This document shows positions 19,298 through 27,836 of a DNA stretch of 64,000 bases, piece by piece. Origin of the DNA: Shewanella cutis (GTDB lineage: Bacteria; Pseudomonadota; Gammaproteobacteria; Enterobacterales; Shewanellaceae); NCBI RefSeq assembly GCF_022410515.1, contig NZ_JACSDI010000002.1, positions 124,001 through 188,000 of the forward strand, in the 5' to 3' direction. How positions within the stretch are numbered: the first letter of the stretch is position 1; every line of letters starts with the position of its first letter. The translations under genes were made by a program, and so were the position numbers. A model generated the notes under the pieces. The model ran no database searches, had not been told where the DNA came from, and saw nothing but the letters and a program-made list of their open reading frames with translations.

Positions 19298-20641
19298 TTA
19301 AAAAGAATAACTAAACTGTGCGGTGATCGCCTTTTGAGTCGGGAACAGATCATAGTTTTGCAACTGACCTGGGATCTCGGTGCCATTGTTTTTCGGATCT
19401 TGTTGATAGTATTCCAAACGGTAGGACATTTCGTGTCCACCCGCTAAACGATGACCAAACTTCACGCCAAAAGTATAGGCACTCATGTCACCTATTCGAT
19501 AATCGGCACTGGCAAACTCAGGTAATGGCGACTCCGCCATCAAGAAAGGTTGATAGAAATTCGCCGCCGTTTGTTGATAGTAACGAAGATGCAACTGACC
19601 ATAAAAACTGCCACTGAAGTAATAACGATAATGGGTTTCTAAGGTGTGTGAGGTTAAATCCCAATCATCCGTAGTATAGCGATAGGAAAAATCGACCACT
19701 CCCGAATCGAGCGCCCCTTTGGTCATCATATAAAAACTATGTTTTAAGCGTGAATCAGGGCGATTTTCATAGACGATGTTTTCCGTCGTGCCGTTAGTGT
19801 CAACGACGCTTAACACTTTGTAGGGATCGGTTAAATAACCTGTCACACTGGATAAACCGTAATTGGCCTGCAATAACCAGCGCTGATTGAGAATTTGAGT
19901 AATGCCCAACATCAAATCAATGGTTTGTTTATCATCACTACTGTTTTGACGAGTGGCATCAAACGCACTGCGATAAGCTTCGTCGCTAGTAAAGTAATCA
20001 CGGATCGCCATAGTTGATAACGCAACAGGCCTGCCACCCACAGGGTCAACCACATCAAAACTATACGCGGTACCTAAAAACAGCGTCGTGTTGTCCTTAT
20101 TAAAACCACGCTCAACTCCCGCATTAATCCCCATCGACATGTAGTCGAATTCCTTAGAGCCATAAATACCACCATTTACCTTCCAATCGGGATTCAGTAC
20201 CTGCGACCAGTTCGCATTCGCCTGCACTCGAGTATCGTGGAAAGTATCATCGAGCGGCGTCTCCCCCGCAGCAACGGTATATTGGCCATTACCAGAAGGA
20301 CGGGTAAAGGTCTGACTGTTACTTTGGGCGACAGCGCCAGAGGCCGAAGCCCCCGTTAAGCTATCAACAACCAGTTTTAGATCAAGCACGCTATCATCAC
20401 CAAAGGCTTTTTGCGCCGTACCTATGGCCTCAACCGCCTGTACCCTATCCTGCTCACCGTAATACATAAGTGCTGCATCGACTTTCCAGTCATCGAGATT
20501 TTTTGCTAATTCAGTCGCGTGTCCATTCGATACAAACAAACCGCAACTGGCTAACGCCAACGCACTGGCGATGTATTTTGTCTGCGGTTCCATTTGCACA
20601 ATTTGCGGGGCATTTGTGTCTAACTTGTTGTTATTTGTCAT
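19298..20641 (-). CDS. DUF3570 outer-membrane barrel protein
   Basis: 447 residues from the ATG at 20641 (a TTG four codons earlier is the alternative, but AAAGG is badly spaced for it). After a hydrophobic export segment (YIASALALASCGLFVSNGHA) the protein is rich in alternating aromatic strands, for example HSFYMMTKGALDSGV, LHLRYYQQTAANFYQP, and ends KAITAQFSYSF with a terminal Phe, the beta signal of outer-membrane barrels. This is the DUF3570 family, no established biochemical role. It lies between the DUF4266 lipoprotein and ApbE genes, a neighbourhood I recognise as recurring in other genomes. Confidence 0.88.
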   Translation of the reverse strand: MTNNNKLDTNAPQIVQMEPQTKYIASALALASCGLFVSNGHATELAKNLDDWKVDAALMYYGEQDRVQAVEAIGTAQKAFGDDSVLDLKLVVDSLTGASASGAVAQSNSQTFTRPSGNGQYTVAAGETPLDDTFHDTRVQANANWSQVLNPDWKVNGGIYGSKEFDYMSMGINAGVERGFNKDNTTLFLGTAYSFDVVDPVGGRPVALSTMAIRDYFTSDEAYRSAFDATRQNSSDDKQTIDLMLGITQILNQRWLLQANYGLSSVTGYLTDPYKVLSVVDTNGTTENIVYENRPDSRLKHSFYMMTKGALDSGVVDFSYRYTTDDWDLTSHTLETHYRYYFSGSFYGQLHLRYYQQTAANFYQPFLMAESPLPEFASADYRIGDMSAYTFGVKFGHRLAGGHEMSYRLEYYQQDPKNNGTEIPGQLQNYDLFPTQKAITAQFSYSF

Positions 20642-20716
20642 GGCTGACAACACCTTTATATCACTGAAGCTTATTTAGACGAAAAACCTAAGGTATTAGC
20701 GATTACTAAATTGAGG

Positions 20717-20938
20717 TTAGTTACAACCGCAACCACCACCGGCAAAAGCGCGGCCACCACTGCTGCCTTCTTTACTGAAGTAGATATGATCGTCCAAAGC
20801 CTGATCTAACTTTTCGCTATCGAGCGCCATGTCGCTTCGGGCAAACTGCCCTTTTTCCCAGGGCTCAACCCCTAAGCTTGAGCAACCACCCGCCCCTAAC
20901 ATCAATAACGAGACAGCAACTAATGTGATTTTTCGCAT
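20717..20938 (-). CDS. DUF4266 small lipoprotein with C-terminal CGCN
   Basis: 73 residues: a signal peptide ending in a lipobox-like LGAGGC (Cys19 would be lipidated), then GVEPWEKGQFARSDMAL and a glycine-rich tail GGRAFAGGGCGCN. The two Cys near the C-terminus are a family hallmark. AAGGAG precedes the ATG at ideal spacing, and it begins four bases after the thioredoxin gene stop, so the two are translationally linked. Function is unknown; the paired Cys and the linked TlpA-like protein suggest that these thiols are redox- or ligand-active (inference). Confidence 0.88.
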   Translation of the reverse strand: MRKITLVAVSLLMLGAGGCSSLGVEPWEKGQFARSDMALDSEKLDQALDDHIYFSKEGSSGGRAFAGGGCGCN

Positions 20939-20941
20939 AGC

Positions 20942-21409
20942 TCACTCCTTCAAAAGATTCACGAGTTCTTGTTCATAATCAGCAATATTGTCTTGGAAAA
21001 AACCAGCATGTTGATTCACTAACTGGCCTTGGCGATTGAAAATAAAGCTGCTGGGCATCCCCAATAAATCGAAGCTTCGCGCCACATCGCCTTCGGGATT
21101 AAAACGCACGCTAAAGTGGGCTGGCACTTGCTTTAAAAACTCATCGGCAAGGGCTTTGTCGGTATCAAGGTTTATGGCTACAACCGCTAACCCTTGCTCT
21201 CGATACTTTTGCTGCATGGCATTCATCCAAGGAAAAGACTTACGGCAGGGTCCACACCAAGAGGCCCAAAAATCGACATAAACGACTTTGCCTTTAAATT
21301 CATTAAGGGATACGGTTTGACTTTGTGTATCAAATACAAAGTGATCGAGTGAAGGCGCTGCAAGCACACTTGCACTAAGCATTCCGAGGAACAACACGAG
21401 TTTTTTCAT
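20942..21409 (-). CDS. TlpA-family periplasmic thioredoxin
   Basis: 155 residues: signal peptide (LVLFLGMLSASVLAAP), then a thioredoxin fold with active site FWASWCGPCRKSF (residues ~48-60), the cis-Pro region LLGMPSSFIF and VVAINLDTDK. TlpA/ResA-type proteins reduce periplasmic disulfides or thiols, often for cytochrome c or metal-cofactor assembly. It is the first gene of the six-gene minus-strand run, with AAGGG before the ATG, so the run's promoter should lie in the gap to 21759 that it shares with the divergent hyaA. Confidence 0.93.
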   Translation of the reverse strand: MKKLVLFLGMLSASVLAAPSLDHFVFDTQSQTVSLNEFKGKVVYVDFWASWCGPCRKSFPWMNAMQQKYREQGLAVVAINLDTDKALADEFLKQVPAHFSVRFNPEGDVARSFDLLGMPSSFIFNRQGQLVNQHAGFFQDNIADYEQELVNLLKE

Positions 21410-21656
21410 AGGTTACCCTTACATCACAATTAAGTTTGAATTTATTAACTGAATCTTAAGGTTTGCTTAAACGTTAAAAGAATAAATAAAGTCAGCATTA
21501 AGCATTAATCTTTATGACTTCAATTGATTGCAAAGCGAGCGCTAGCAGAGAAAATGTTAAAACTGGGACATTTTGTCTCATTTACAAAACCAAAATTAGA
21601 TCTGAATCATGTTAATTAAATGTCAAAATCAGTTTAATCACATCTCTGGAAAATTC
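21410..21656. other. Divergent control region between the TlpA-like gene and hyaA
   Basis: AT-rich region of about 350 bases to 21759 without a gene. It must carry the promoter of the minus-strand TlpA/DUF4266/DUF3570/ApbE run and, at its right end, the FNR box and promoter of hyaA. Confidence 0.6.
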
Positions 21657-21698
21657 TTGATATGCATCAAGAATTTTTGACCACCTAGCGCCTAAACT
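21657..21698 (+). promoter_or_regulatory. FNR-type box and -10 element of the hya operon
   Basis: TTGAT-ATGC-ATCAA (21657-21670) is a perfect FNR/EtrA site. A TAAACT hexamer at 21693-21698 would place transcription start near 21705, exactly 41.5 bases from the centre of the box, the class II activation geometry. This fits anaerobic induction of a hydrogenase operon. The untranslated leader to the hyaA ATG would be about 55 bases. Confidence 0.8.
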
Positions 21699-21759
21699 GC
21701 ATGTGTCAATTATGTAAACCCTTACCAATTTACATTTAAACAACAAAAAAGGTTGACCC

Positions 21760-22896
21760 ATGGACACACATGCAGCCCTCTATGAACAGGGAAAGGCGCG
21801 CTTAGATGCATTGCGCCAATTCGCTCCCCGTCAACAGCAAACCCTATTCGAAAAATTACAACAACATAACATATCACGCCGTGACTTTATGAAATGGAGT
21901 GCCATGGTGACGGGGATGCTCGCCCTACCACTCCCCTTTAGTAACTTAGTTGCTGAAGCGGCCGAACTCGCCGACCGTGTACCCTTAATTTGGTTACATA
22001 TGGCCGAATGTACTGGCTGCTCCGAATCCTTGATTCGTACCGATAGCCCCAATTTAGATACATTGATTTTTGATCATATCTCATTGGAATATCACGAAAC
22101 CTTAATGGCTGCCTCAGGTTGGCAAGCCGAGGAAAACCTAGAGCACGCACTCGAAACCTACAAAGGTCGGTATTTACTGGCCGTTGAAGGAGCTATTCCA
22201 ACCGCCAATAACGGCAGTTTCTTAACCGTAGGTTGTAAAGGCCACACAGGTCTAGAAATCGTCAAACATGCAGCTGAAGGCGCCGCTGCGATTATCTCTG
22301 TTGGCACTTGTGCAGCATTTGGTGGCGTGCAAGCCGCCTACCCTAACCCAACGGGGGCTAAGGGAGTGCACGAAGTGGTCAGCAAACCCGTGATTAACTT
22401 AGGTGGTTGCCCACCTAGCGAAAAGAACATCGTCGGCACCCTGATGTATTTCATCATGTTCGGTAAATTGCCCGCACTCGATATGTTCAACCGTCCCAAA
22501 TGGGCCTATGGCGCACGGGTACATGATAACTGTGAACGTCGTGGCCGTTTTGATGCAGGTGAGTTCGTTGAAGAATTTGGCGATCACGGCGCGAAAGAAG
22601 GCTACTGCCTCTATAAAGTCGGTTGTAAAGGTCCCTACACCTATAATAACTGCCCTACGGAACGCTTCAACCACCACACCAGTTGGCCAGTGTTAGCGGG
22701 CCACGGCTGTATGGGCTGCTCTGAACCTAACTTCTGGGACGATATGGCTGACTTTGAAAAACCCCTTGGTCGCCAACTGCTCCATGGATTGGATGCAACC
22801 GCAGACACCGTCGGTGCGGTGATTTTAGGCGCGACAGTCGTTGGCATTGGAGCCCACGCCGTTGCCAGTATTTTTGCCAAGCCGCTGGAGGAATAA
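21760..22896 (+). CDS. hyaA: NiFe hydrogenase small subunit
   Basis: 378 residues. Tat signal with RRDFMKW at 40-46, then the mature Fe-S subunit: proximal cluster Cys84 and Cys87 in ECTGCSES, GTCAAFGG and GGCPPSEKN; medial/distal cluster ligands in VHDNCERRGRF, EGYCLYKVGCKGPYT and AGHGCMGCSEPNFW. A C-terminal hydrophobic helix (AVILGATVVGIGAHAVASIF) anchors it in the inner membrane facing the periplasm. The proximal motif is the ordinary CTGC, not the CTCC seen in oxygen-tolerant Hyd-1 type enzymes, so oxygen sensitivity is expected. The fused Fe-S unit passes electrons from the large subunit to the cytochrome b subunit. Confidence 0.96.
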   Translation: MDTHAALYEQGKARLDALRQFAPRQQQTLFEKLQQHNISRRDFMKWSAMVTGMLALPLPFSNLVAEAAELADRVPLIWLHMAECTGCSESLIRTDSPNLDTLIFDHISLEYHETLMAASGWQAEENLEHALETYKGRYLLAVEGAIPTANNGSFLTVGCKGHTGLEIVKHAAEGAAAIISVGTCAAFGGVQAAYPNPTGAKGVHEVVSKPVINLGGCPPSEKNIVGTLMYFIMFGKLPALDMFNRPKWAYGARVHDNCERRGRFDAGEFVEEFGDHGAKEGYCLYKVGCKGPYTYNNCPTERFNHHTSWPVLAGHGCMGCSEPNFWDDMADFEKPLGRQLLHGLDATADTVGAVILGATVVGIGAHAVASIFAKPLEE

Positions 22897-22899
22897 CCC

Positions 22900-24603
22900 A
22901 TGAGCAAGCGCGTTGTTATCGACCCTATCACCCGTATCGAGGGTCATTTACGTATCGAAGTTGAAGTTGATGAGAATAATGTCATCAACAAAGCATGGTC
23001 ATCCTCTACGTTATGGCGTGGTATTGAAGTCATACTGAAAGGCCGTACGCCCATGGACGTAGGCCTGATTGTGCAACGTATCTGTGGCGTATGTACCTAT
23101 TCACACTATCGCTGCGGTACCGAAGCGGTGGAAAATGCCTTAGGGATCCAAATCCCCTTGAACGCAAAATATCTGCGCTCACTGATGCAAACATCCTTAT
23201 ATATGCATGACCATATAGTGCACTTCTATCATCTCCACGGCTTAGACTGGGTTGATGTGGTTTCGGCCTTAAGTGCTGATCCTGCGAAAGCCGCCCAAGT
23301 CGCCCTCAAATATACCGATAAACCCATCGCCGCTGGCGAAGGTGAATTAAGAGCAGTACAAGAGCGTGTAAAAGGCTTTGTCGAAACCGGAAAACTTGGT
23401 CCCTTCGCCAATGCTTACTGGGGTAATGGCACCTATAAGTTTACCCCTGAACAAAACCTGATAGCCCTATCGCACTACCTTAAAGCCCTTGAAGTACAAA
23501 GGGTTGCAGCAGAAATGCTCGCTATTTTCGGCGGTAAATCCCCCCATCCACAATCCTTAGTGGTGGGCGGTGTGACCTCAGTGCGCGATATGTTAAGTCC
23601 TGCTCGTCTGCAAGAATGGAAACAAAAACATGAGATCGTAACCGACTTTATCCTACGTGCTTATCAGGCTGATATCGTGATGGCAGCCGAAGCCTTTGGC
23701 ACTGAGCCTAGCGTACTAGGCGGCGTGAATGTTAAAAACTTCATGGCTACCCATGATTTTGTGCTCGCTAATGGCGAATATTTGTTCGACCAAGGCGTGA
23801 TTATGAATGGCGATTTAGCGGGTGTGAGTGATATTAACCCTGATCTTATTGCCGAGGATGTCAGCCACGCTTGGTACAATGCTGATGCACCGCAACATCC
23901 CTACGATGGCACCACCATTCCAAATTATACCGGTTTTGTTGAGCGGGATACGGTTTACGGCAAACTACCCACCTTAGATGGTGATGGTAAATACTCTTGG
24001 GTGAAATCACCACGTTATCAAGGTGAACCCGTGGAAGTTGGCCCGCTTTCTTGCCTGTTAGTCAGCTATGCCCGTGGCAATAAAGTGGTTGTCGATGCCG
24101 TCAATGCCCTGCTTGCGCGCACAGGTCTTCCCGTGGAGGCACTCTTCACCACCTTAGGCCGCACCGCTGCGCGGATGCTACAAACCGTTATCGTGGCGCA
24201 GGAAGGCCTTAAAACCTTCGATGCCTTATTAACAAACATTCAGTCTGATGAAACCACCTATGTGAATCCTCATATCGATCCTAGTAAAGAGTATGTGGGT
24301 CACGCCATGATTGAAGCGCCCCGCGGCATGCTAAGCCACTGGATCCGAATCAAAAATGGTGTCATTGAGAACTATCAAGCCGTGGTTCCGACTACCTGGA
24401 ACGCAGGTCCTGTGGATGCCAACGGCAAGCTCGGTCCCTATGAAGCCTCACTGATTGGTTTGAAACTGGAAGATCCCACTAAACCCCTTGAGGTGATACG
24501 TATCATTCACTCATTCGACCCTTGCATGGCGTGTTCAGTACACGTGATGGATTTTAAAGGTCAGGCATTGAGCGAGTTCCGTGTCAGCCCTAATGGTCAA
24601 TAA
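22900..24603 (+). CDS. hyaB: NiFe hydrogenase large subunit
   Basis: 567 residues. Nickel-iron ligands are Cys62 and Cys65 in RICGVC and Cys542 and Cys545 in DPCMACSVH. The 19 residues after His548 form the C-terminal extension removed by the endopeptidase HyaD once nickel is inserted. RIEGHLRIEVEV at the N-terminus is also typical. It catalyses reversible H2 oxidation and is co-exported folded with the small subunit through the Tat signal of that subunit. Only 3 bases separate it from hyaA, with GGAGG before its ATG. Confidence 0.97.
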   Translation: MSKRVVIDPITRIEGHLRIEVEVDENNVINKAWSSSTLWRGIEVILKGRTPMDVGLIVQRICGVCTYSHYRCGTEAVENALGIQIPLNAKYLRSLMQTSLYMHDHIVHFYHLHGLDWVDVVSALSADPAKAAQVALKYTDKPIAAGEGELRAVQERVKGFVETGKLGPFANAYWGNGTYKFTPEQNLIALSHYLKALEVQRVAAEMLAIFGGKSPHPQSLVVGGVTSVRDMLSPARLQEWKQKHEIVTDFILRAYQADIVMAAEAFGTEPSVLGGVNVKNFMATHDFVLANGEYLFDQGVIMNGDLAGVSDINPDLIAEDVSHAWYNADAPQHPYDGTTIPNYTGFVERDTVYGKLPTLDGDGKYSWVKSPRYQGEPVEVGPLSCLLVSYARGNKVVVDAVNALLARTGLPVEALFTTLGRTAARMLQTVIVAQEGLKTFDALLTNIQSDETTYVNPHIDPSKEYVGHAMIEAPRGMLSHWIRIKNGVIENYQAVVPTTWNAGPVDANGKLGPYEASLIGLKLEDPTKPLEVIRIIHSFDPCMACSVHVMDFKGQALSEFRVSPNGQ

Positions 24604-24624
24604 CAACGAGGGAGGGAACGCAAC

Positions 24625-25299
24625 ATGAACCATTCTGAAACCCGCATTCGGACACTGGTTTTTAGTCCCGCAATACGGATTTTCCACTGGTTACGGGCAC
24701 TGACGATTTTAGTGCTGGTGATCACCGGATTCTATATTGCTTGGCCGTTTCTTGTGGCGCCCGAAAGTACGGATGTATTAGTACAAGGTTGGATCCGTTT
24801 TGCCCATTTGATCTGCGGTTTTATCTTAACCGCAGTCACTTTGGCCCGCTTCTACTTGTATTTTTTCAGTCGCAGCGATATCGAGCGACGCTCGTTCCGT
24901 GATGTGATGAGCATTAAGAGCTGGATTACCCAACTAAAATCTTACATTTGGATGGGACATTTACATAAAGCTGGCGTTTACGGGCCACTGCAGTTTGTGA
25001 CCTACGTAGCAATCTCCTTTGTTTCGCTTGTGATATGTATTACTGGTCTCGTACTGTATGCCAATGTCTACCATGAAGGTTTAGGTGGCATGCTTTGGAG
25101 CAGTGCAGCTTGGATCACCGCGCAAATGGGTGGGCTAGCACAAGTTAGGATTTGGCATCACTACCTCACTTGGGCATTCGTTATCTTTGTGGTTATCCAC
25201 GTCTACATGGCGGTTTGGTCAGGGATACGCTTCAAACATAACTCAGTTGACTCAATTGTCTCTGGTTACGACTACCCGAAACCAGACTCACACCACTAG
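24625..25299 (+). CDS. hyaC: Hydrogenase cytochrome b subunit
   Basis: 224 residues with four membrane helices and the b-type haem histidines in IRIFHWLRAL, FAHLICGF and the paired IWHHYLTWAFVIFVVIHVY. It anchors the hydrogenase and passes electrons from H2 to the quinone pool. GAGGGAGGGAACG lies before the ATG; its stop is 7 bases before the hyaD ATG. Confidence 0.95.
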   Translation: MNHSETRIRTLVFSPAIRIFHWLRALTILVLVITGFYIAWPFLVAPESTDVLVQGWIRFAHLICGFILTAVTLARFYLYFFSRSDIERRSFRDVMSIKSWITQLKSYIWMGHLHKAGVYGPLQFVTYVAISFVSLVICITGLVLYANVYHEGLGGMLWSSAAWITAQMGGLAQVRIWHHYLTWAFVIFVVIHVYMAVWSGIRFKHNSVDSIVSGYDYPKPDSHH

Positions 25300-25306
25300 G
25301 AGTCCA

Positions 25307-25885
25307 ATGAAGATATTGCTACTGGGTATTGGCAATGTCCTGTACGCCGATGAAGGCATCGGCGTACATTTTGTCAATTACATCACTGAGAATTATCAGT
25401 TTACGCACGAGTCCCATCAACTCGAGATGCTCGATGGCGGCACCTTGGCCCAGGGACTCATTCCGATTATTTGCCAATACGATTATTTGATCGTCGTCGA
25501 TACCGTGAATGCAAACGGGGTTGAAGCGGGTGAGGTCTATTTCTTCGACTTTGATAAAGCCCCGCAGGAAATTGACTGGCAAGGCAGCGCCCATGAAGTC
25601 GAAATGCTACAAACCCTAAACATGATGGAAATGGTTGGCGACAGGCCAAAAACCTTTGTATTAGGTGTTACTCCAACCGTGCTTGAACCTATGACACTCG
25701 GCCTCACCCCCAAAGTTGCATCCGCAGTTCCTTTGATGGAGCGCACCCTGTTATCCCACTTAGCCTCCCTTGGATTCACTGCGACACGCATTGCCGATCA
25801 TAGTATCGACTCGCTGATCCCCGACTCCTATAAACGTGGTGTCACTCTTGGTGAAAATATAGAAGATGAAAAACATCAGATTTGA
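25307..25885 (+). CDS. hyaD: Hydrogenase maturation endopeptidase
   Basis: 192 residues beginning MKILLLGIGNVLYADEGIGV, the start of the HyaD/HybD/HoxM peptidase family; the frame is open for 40 codons further upstream inside hyaC, but this ATG has AGGAG at proper spacing. The GIGNVLYADEGIG loop and EMLDGGTLA hold the Glu and Asp that bind nickel in the immature large subunit; a His further on completes the site. It cleaves HyaB after the final His. Its last 20 bases overlap the next gene. Confidence 0.95.
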   Translation: MKILLLGIGNVLYADEGIGVHFVNYITENYQFTHESHQLEMLDGGTLAQGLIPIICQYDYLIVVDTVNANGVEAGEVYFFDFDKAPQEIDWQGSAHEVEMLQTLNMMEMVGDRPKTFVLGVTPTVLEPMTLGLTPKVASAVPLMERTLLSHLASLGFTATRIADHSIDSLIPDSYKRGVTLGENIEDEKHQI

Positions 25886-27704
25886 TTTTACCTGCTCACG
25901 TCAGGTGCCCTTGTATGCGCATTTATGTAATCAATACCTAAATTATGATGCGCTGAATATTAGCATTGGTTGCGACAACCACAATGATTTTGGTCCACAA
26001 ACCTATTTTATTGAAGCCCAAGGTGAGCAAGCGCCGCTAGAGCAACTGGCCGATGCGATTGCCGCTGATTTTTTAATGTCTGTTTGGTTGGTTGACTCAG
26101 GCATTAAAGTTATCGATGAGCCACAAGGCCAGCGTACCTTATTAGAGACTCATAATTCGCAAACGGATAAATCGGTTGCCGCTTTTTGCCAGCAATGTTA
26201 TCCCCTGTTTGGCGATAATCAAGCGGCGCAATTTGGCGCCATTGATTTAACCTGTTCCTGTTGTCACGGTGAAACCCGCTTAACCCCTGCCCAAAAAGCC
26301 CTCACCTTAACCGATCTTAAAGCCATGGCTGAGCAGTTAATAACCCAAGGCTCATTAGCGTTAAGCTGTGAAGGTATAGCGTTAAGCTTAGAACCGTTTG
26401 CTCGCGATGCCAGCAGACCACAACTGCTGATCTGTAATCCAAACACCTTAAATGCGCATTTTTGCTTAAAGGATCATCAAGTCGTTGCGCTATCCAGCAT
26501 TGAAAAACCGCTTATTTGCGCAAGACCCATTCAAGATCACCAAAAACTGTTTGCGCCGCTATACGATATTTGTTTTGGCTATAGTCGCGTGGTAGCGGTC
26601 CTTAGCGAAATTTTGCGGCAAAAAGGAATTGATTGGGTTTATCTTCAAGGTCAGCACCATAGGCCCAAATTGGCTTGGATTGACGGTGCATGGGCCCAGT
26701 TGTCCCACCAAGATGGAGACAATGCTAATAACATCAGCAAACATTTCAATGCGCCGGAGCCGTTAAGGGAAGACATTCGCTTTCTCGGTTTTAAAGCACA
26801 ATGGCAAGCGCATAAAAAAACACGCTCACACCAAGGCACGCTTAGCGTACAAGTCTTATCCTCTGTAGAGAGTGAAACGAATTACGAAGGTGCTCAAGAA
26901 GATCATACAATTACCGATGCAGCGCTCTTTGCTGCATTGCTAAATGGTAAATTTACCAGCCATAAGCAGGCCAAAAATGCGGCGGTGATTTACTTAAGCC
27001 ATGATCATCCGAGCCAAATTGTCACCTGCGATAATAAAGGCGACACTTCACTGTTTTTTGCCCTGCCTGAGCTGCCCGATAATGGATATGACATTTTCCA
27101 CAGGCTCGACAGCAGCCCGCAAAAAGCGGTTGCGCAGAAGTTTAAAAGTCAGTTTCCTGATGACTACTTGAAACTGCTCAGCCTAAAACTCCACGGCAGA
27201 CGCGATAATCTTCAGAGCCTATGGGCTATTGCCGCGATCTTGATTGGTTTGAATCCGCAGGAAGAAACCCAGACACAAGACTATTTGAGCGATGCTCTCA
27301 TGGCAGCTGCCATGCGTTATCAGGGAGCGAATGCACCGCGCATCGACTACCCTCTCACCAAAGGCGAAGCCCATCGGAGCCTTAATTGGTGCAAAACCCT
27401 TGGCACACTACTGAGCTTTAGAGTGGCTGGCCACAGCGACCCAAGCCAACTGGCTTTTGCGATGCAGGACTCCCTCGCCGATTACCTTGCCAATTGGCTT
27501 GAGCATATAGACTTAAATATTGGAGTTCAGACAATTGCTTTAGCGGGTAATGAGTTAGCTAACGAAACCCTCTGTAAACGCATGAGTTTACGCTTAGGTA
27601 AAAACTTCCCGTTACTGGTCAATCGTAGTCTCGACTTAGAGGGAGATAACCTTGCTGTAGGTGCGCTGTATGTTAAGCAGCGGCAATTAAACACCCTTGG
27701 ATAA
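25866..27704 (+). CDS. Degenerate HypF-like protein of the hydrogenase locus
   Basis: 612 residues, not a recognised standard hydrogenase gene. Cys108, Cys111, Cys130 and Cys133 form one zinc-finger (CQQC and CSCC) whose spacing and flanking FGAIDL match the first finger of HypF. The end, ALAGNELANETLCKRMS followed by NRSLDLEGDNLAVGALY, aligns with the HypF ending ALCGGVFQNQYLLEY and VNDGGIALGQLW. But the HypF metal motif HHHAH is reduced to SHDHPS and the DGTG nucleotide loop to CDNKGD, and the N-terminal acylphosphatase signature VQGVGFRPF is absent. It overlaps hyaD by 20 bases and precedes hypF. I infer a catalytically dead HypF relative, possibly a scaffold or chaperone. Confidence 0.8.
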   Translation: MKNIRFDFTCSRQVPLYAHLCNQYLNYDALNISIGCDNHNDFGPQTYFIEAQGEQAPLEQLADAIAADFLMSVWLVDSGIKVIDEPQGQRTLLETHNSQTDKSVAAFCQQCYPLFGDNQAAQFGAIDLTCSCCHGETRLTPAQKALTLTDLKAMAEQLITQGSLALSCEGIALSLEPFARDASRPQLLICNPNTLNAHFCLKDHQVVALSSIEKPLICARPIQDHQKLFAPLYDICFGYSRVVAVLSEILRQKGIDWVYLQGQHHRPKLAWIDGAWAQLSHQDGDNANNISKHFNAPEPLREDIRFLGFKAQWQAHKKTRSHQGTLSVQVLSSVESETNYEGAQEDHTITDAALFAALLNGKFTSHKQAKNAAVIYLSHDHPSQIVTCDNKGDTSLFFALPELPDNGYDIFHRLDSSPQKAVAQKFKSQFPDDYLKLLSLKLHGRRDNLQSLWAIAAILIGLNPQEETQTQDYLSDALMAAAMRYQGANAPRIDYPLTKGEAHRSLNWCKTLGTLLSFRVAGHSDPSQLAFAMQDSLADYLANWLEHIDLNIGVQTIALAGNELANETLCKRMSLRLGKNFPLLVNRSLDLEGDNLAVGALYVKQRQLNTLG

Positions 27705-27836
27705 ATACTTAACATTCGTGTTTGCCCCAGAGATATCGCAACATTAGAGAATAGATTGTTATCTTCTAATGTTGCGAACAAACCTAAAAGAAGACTGAAA
27801 TTGAAACAAGCAGCCTCATCCGCTAACCAACAGGAT

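Noticed and set aside
25187..25306. Upstream extension of hyaD within hyaC
   Set aside because: The family starts at MKILLLGIGN, with AGGAG in front of that ATG; the upstream codons are hyaC in another frame.
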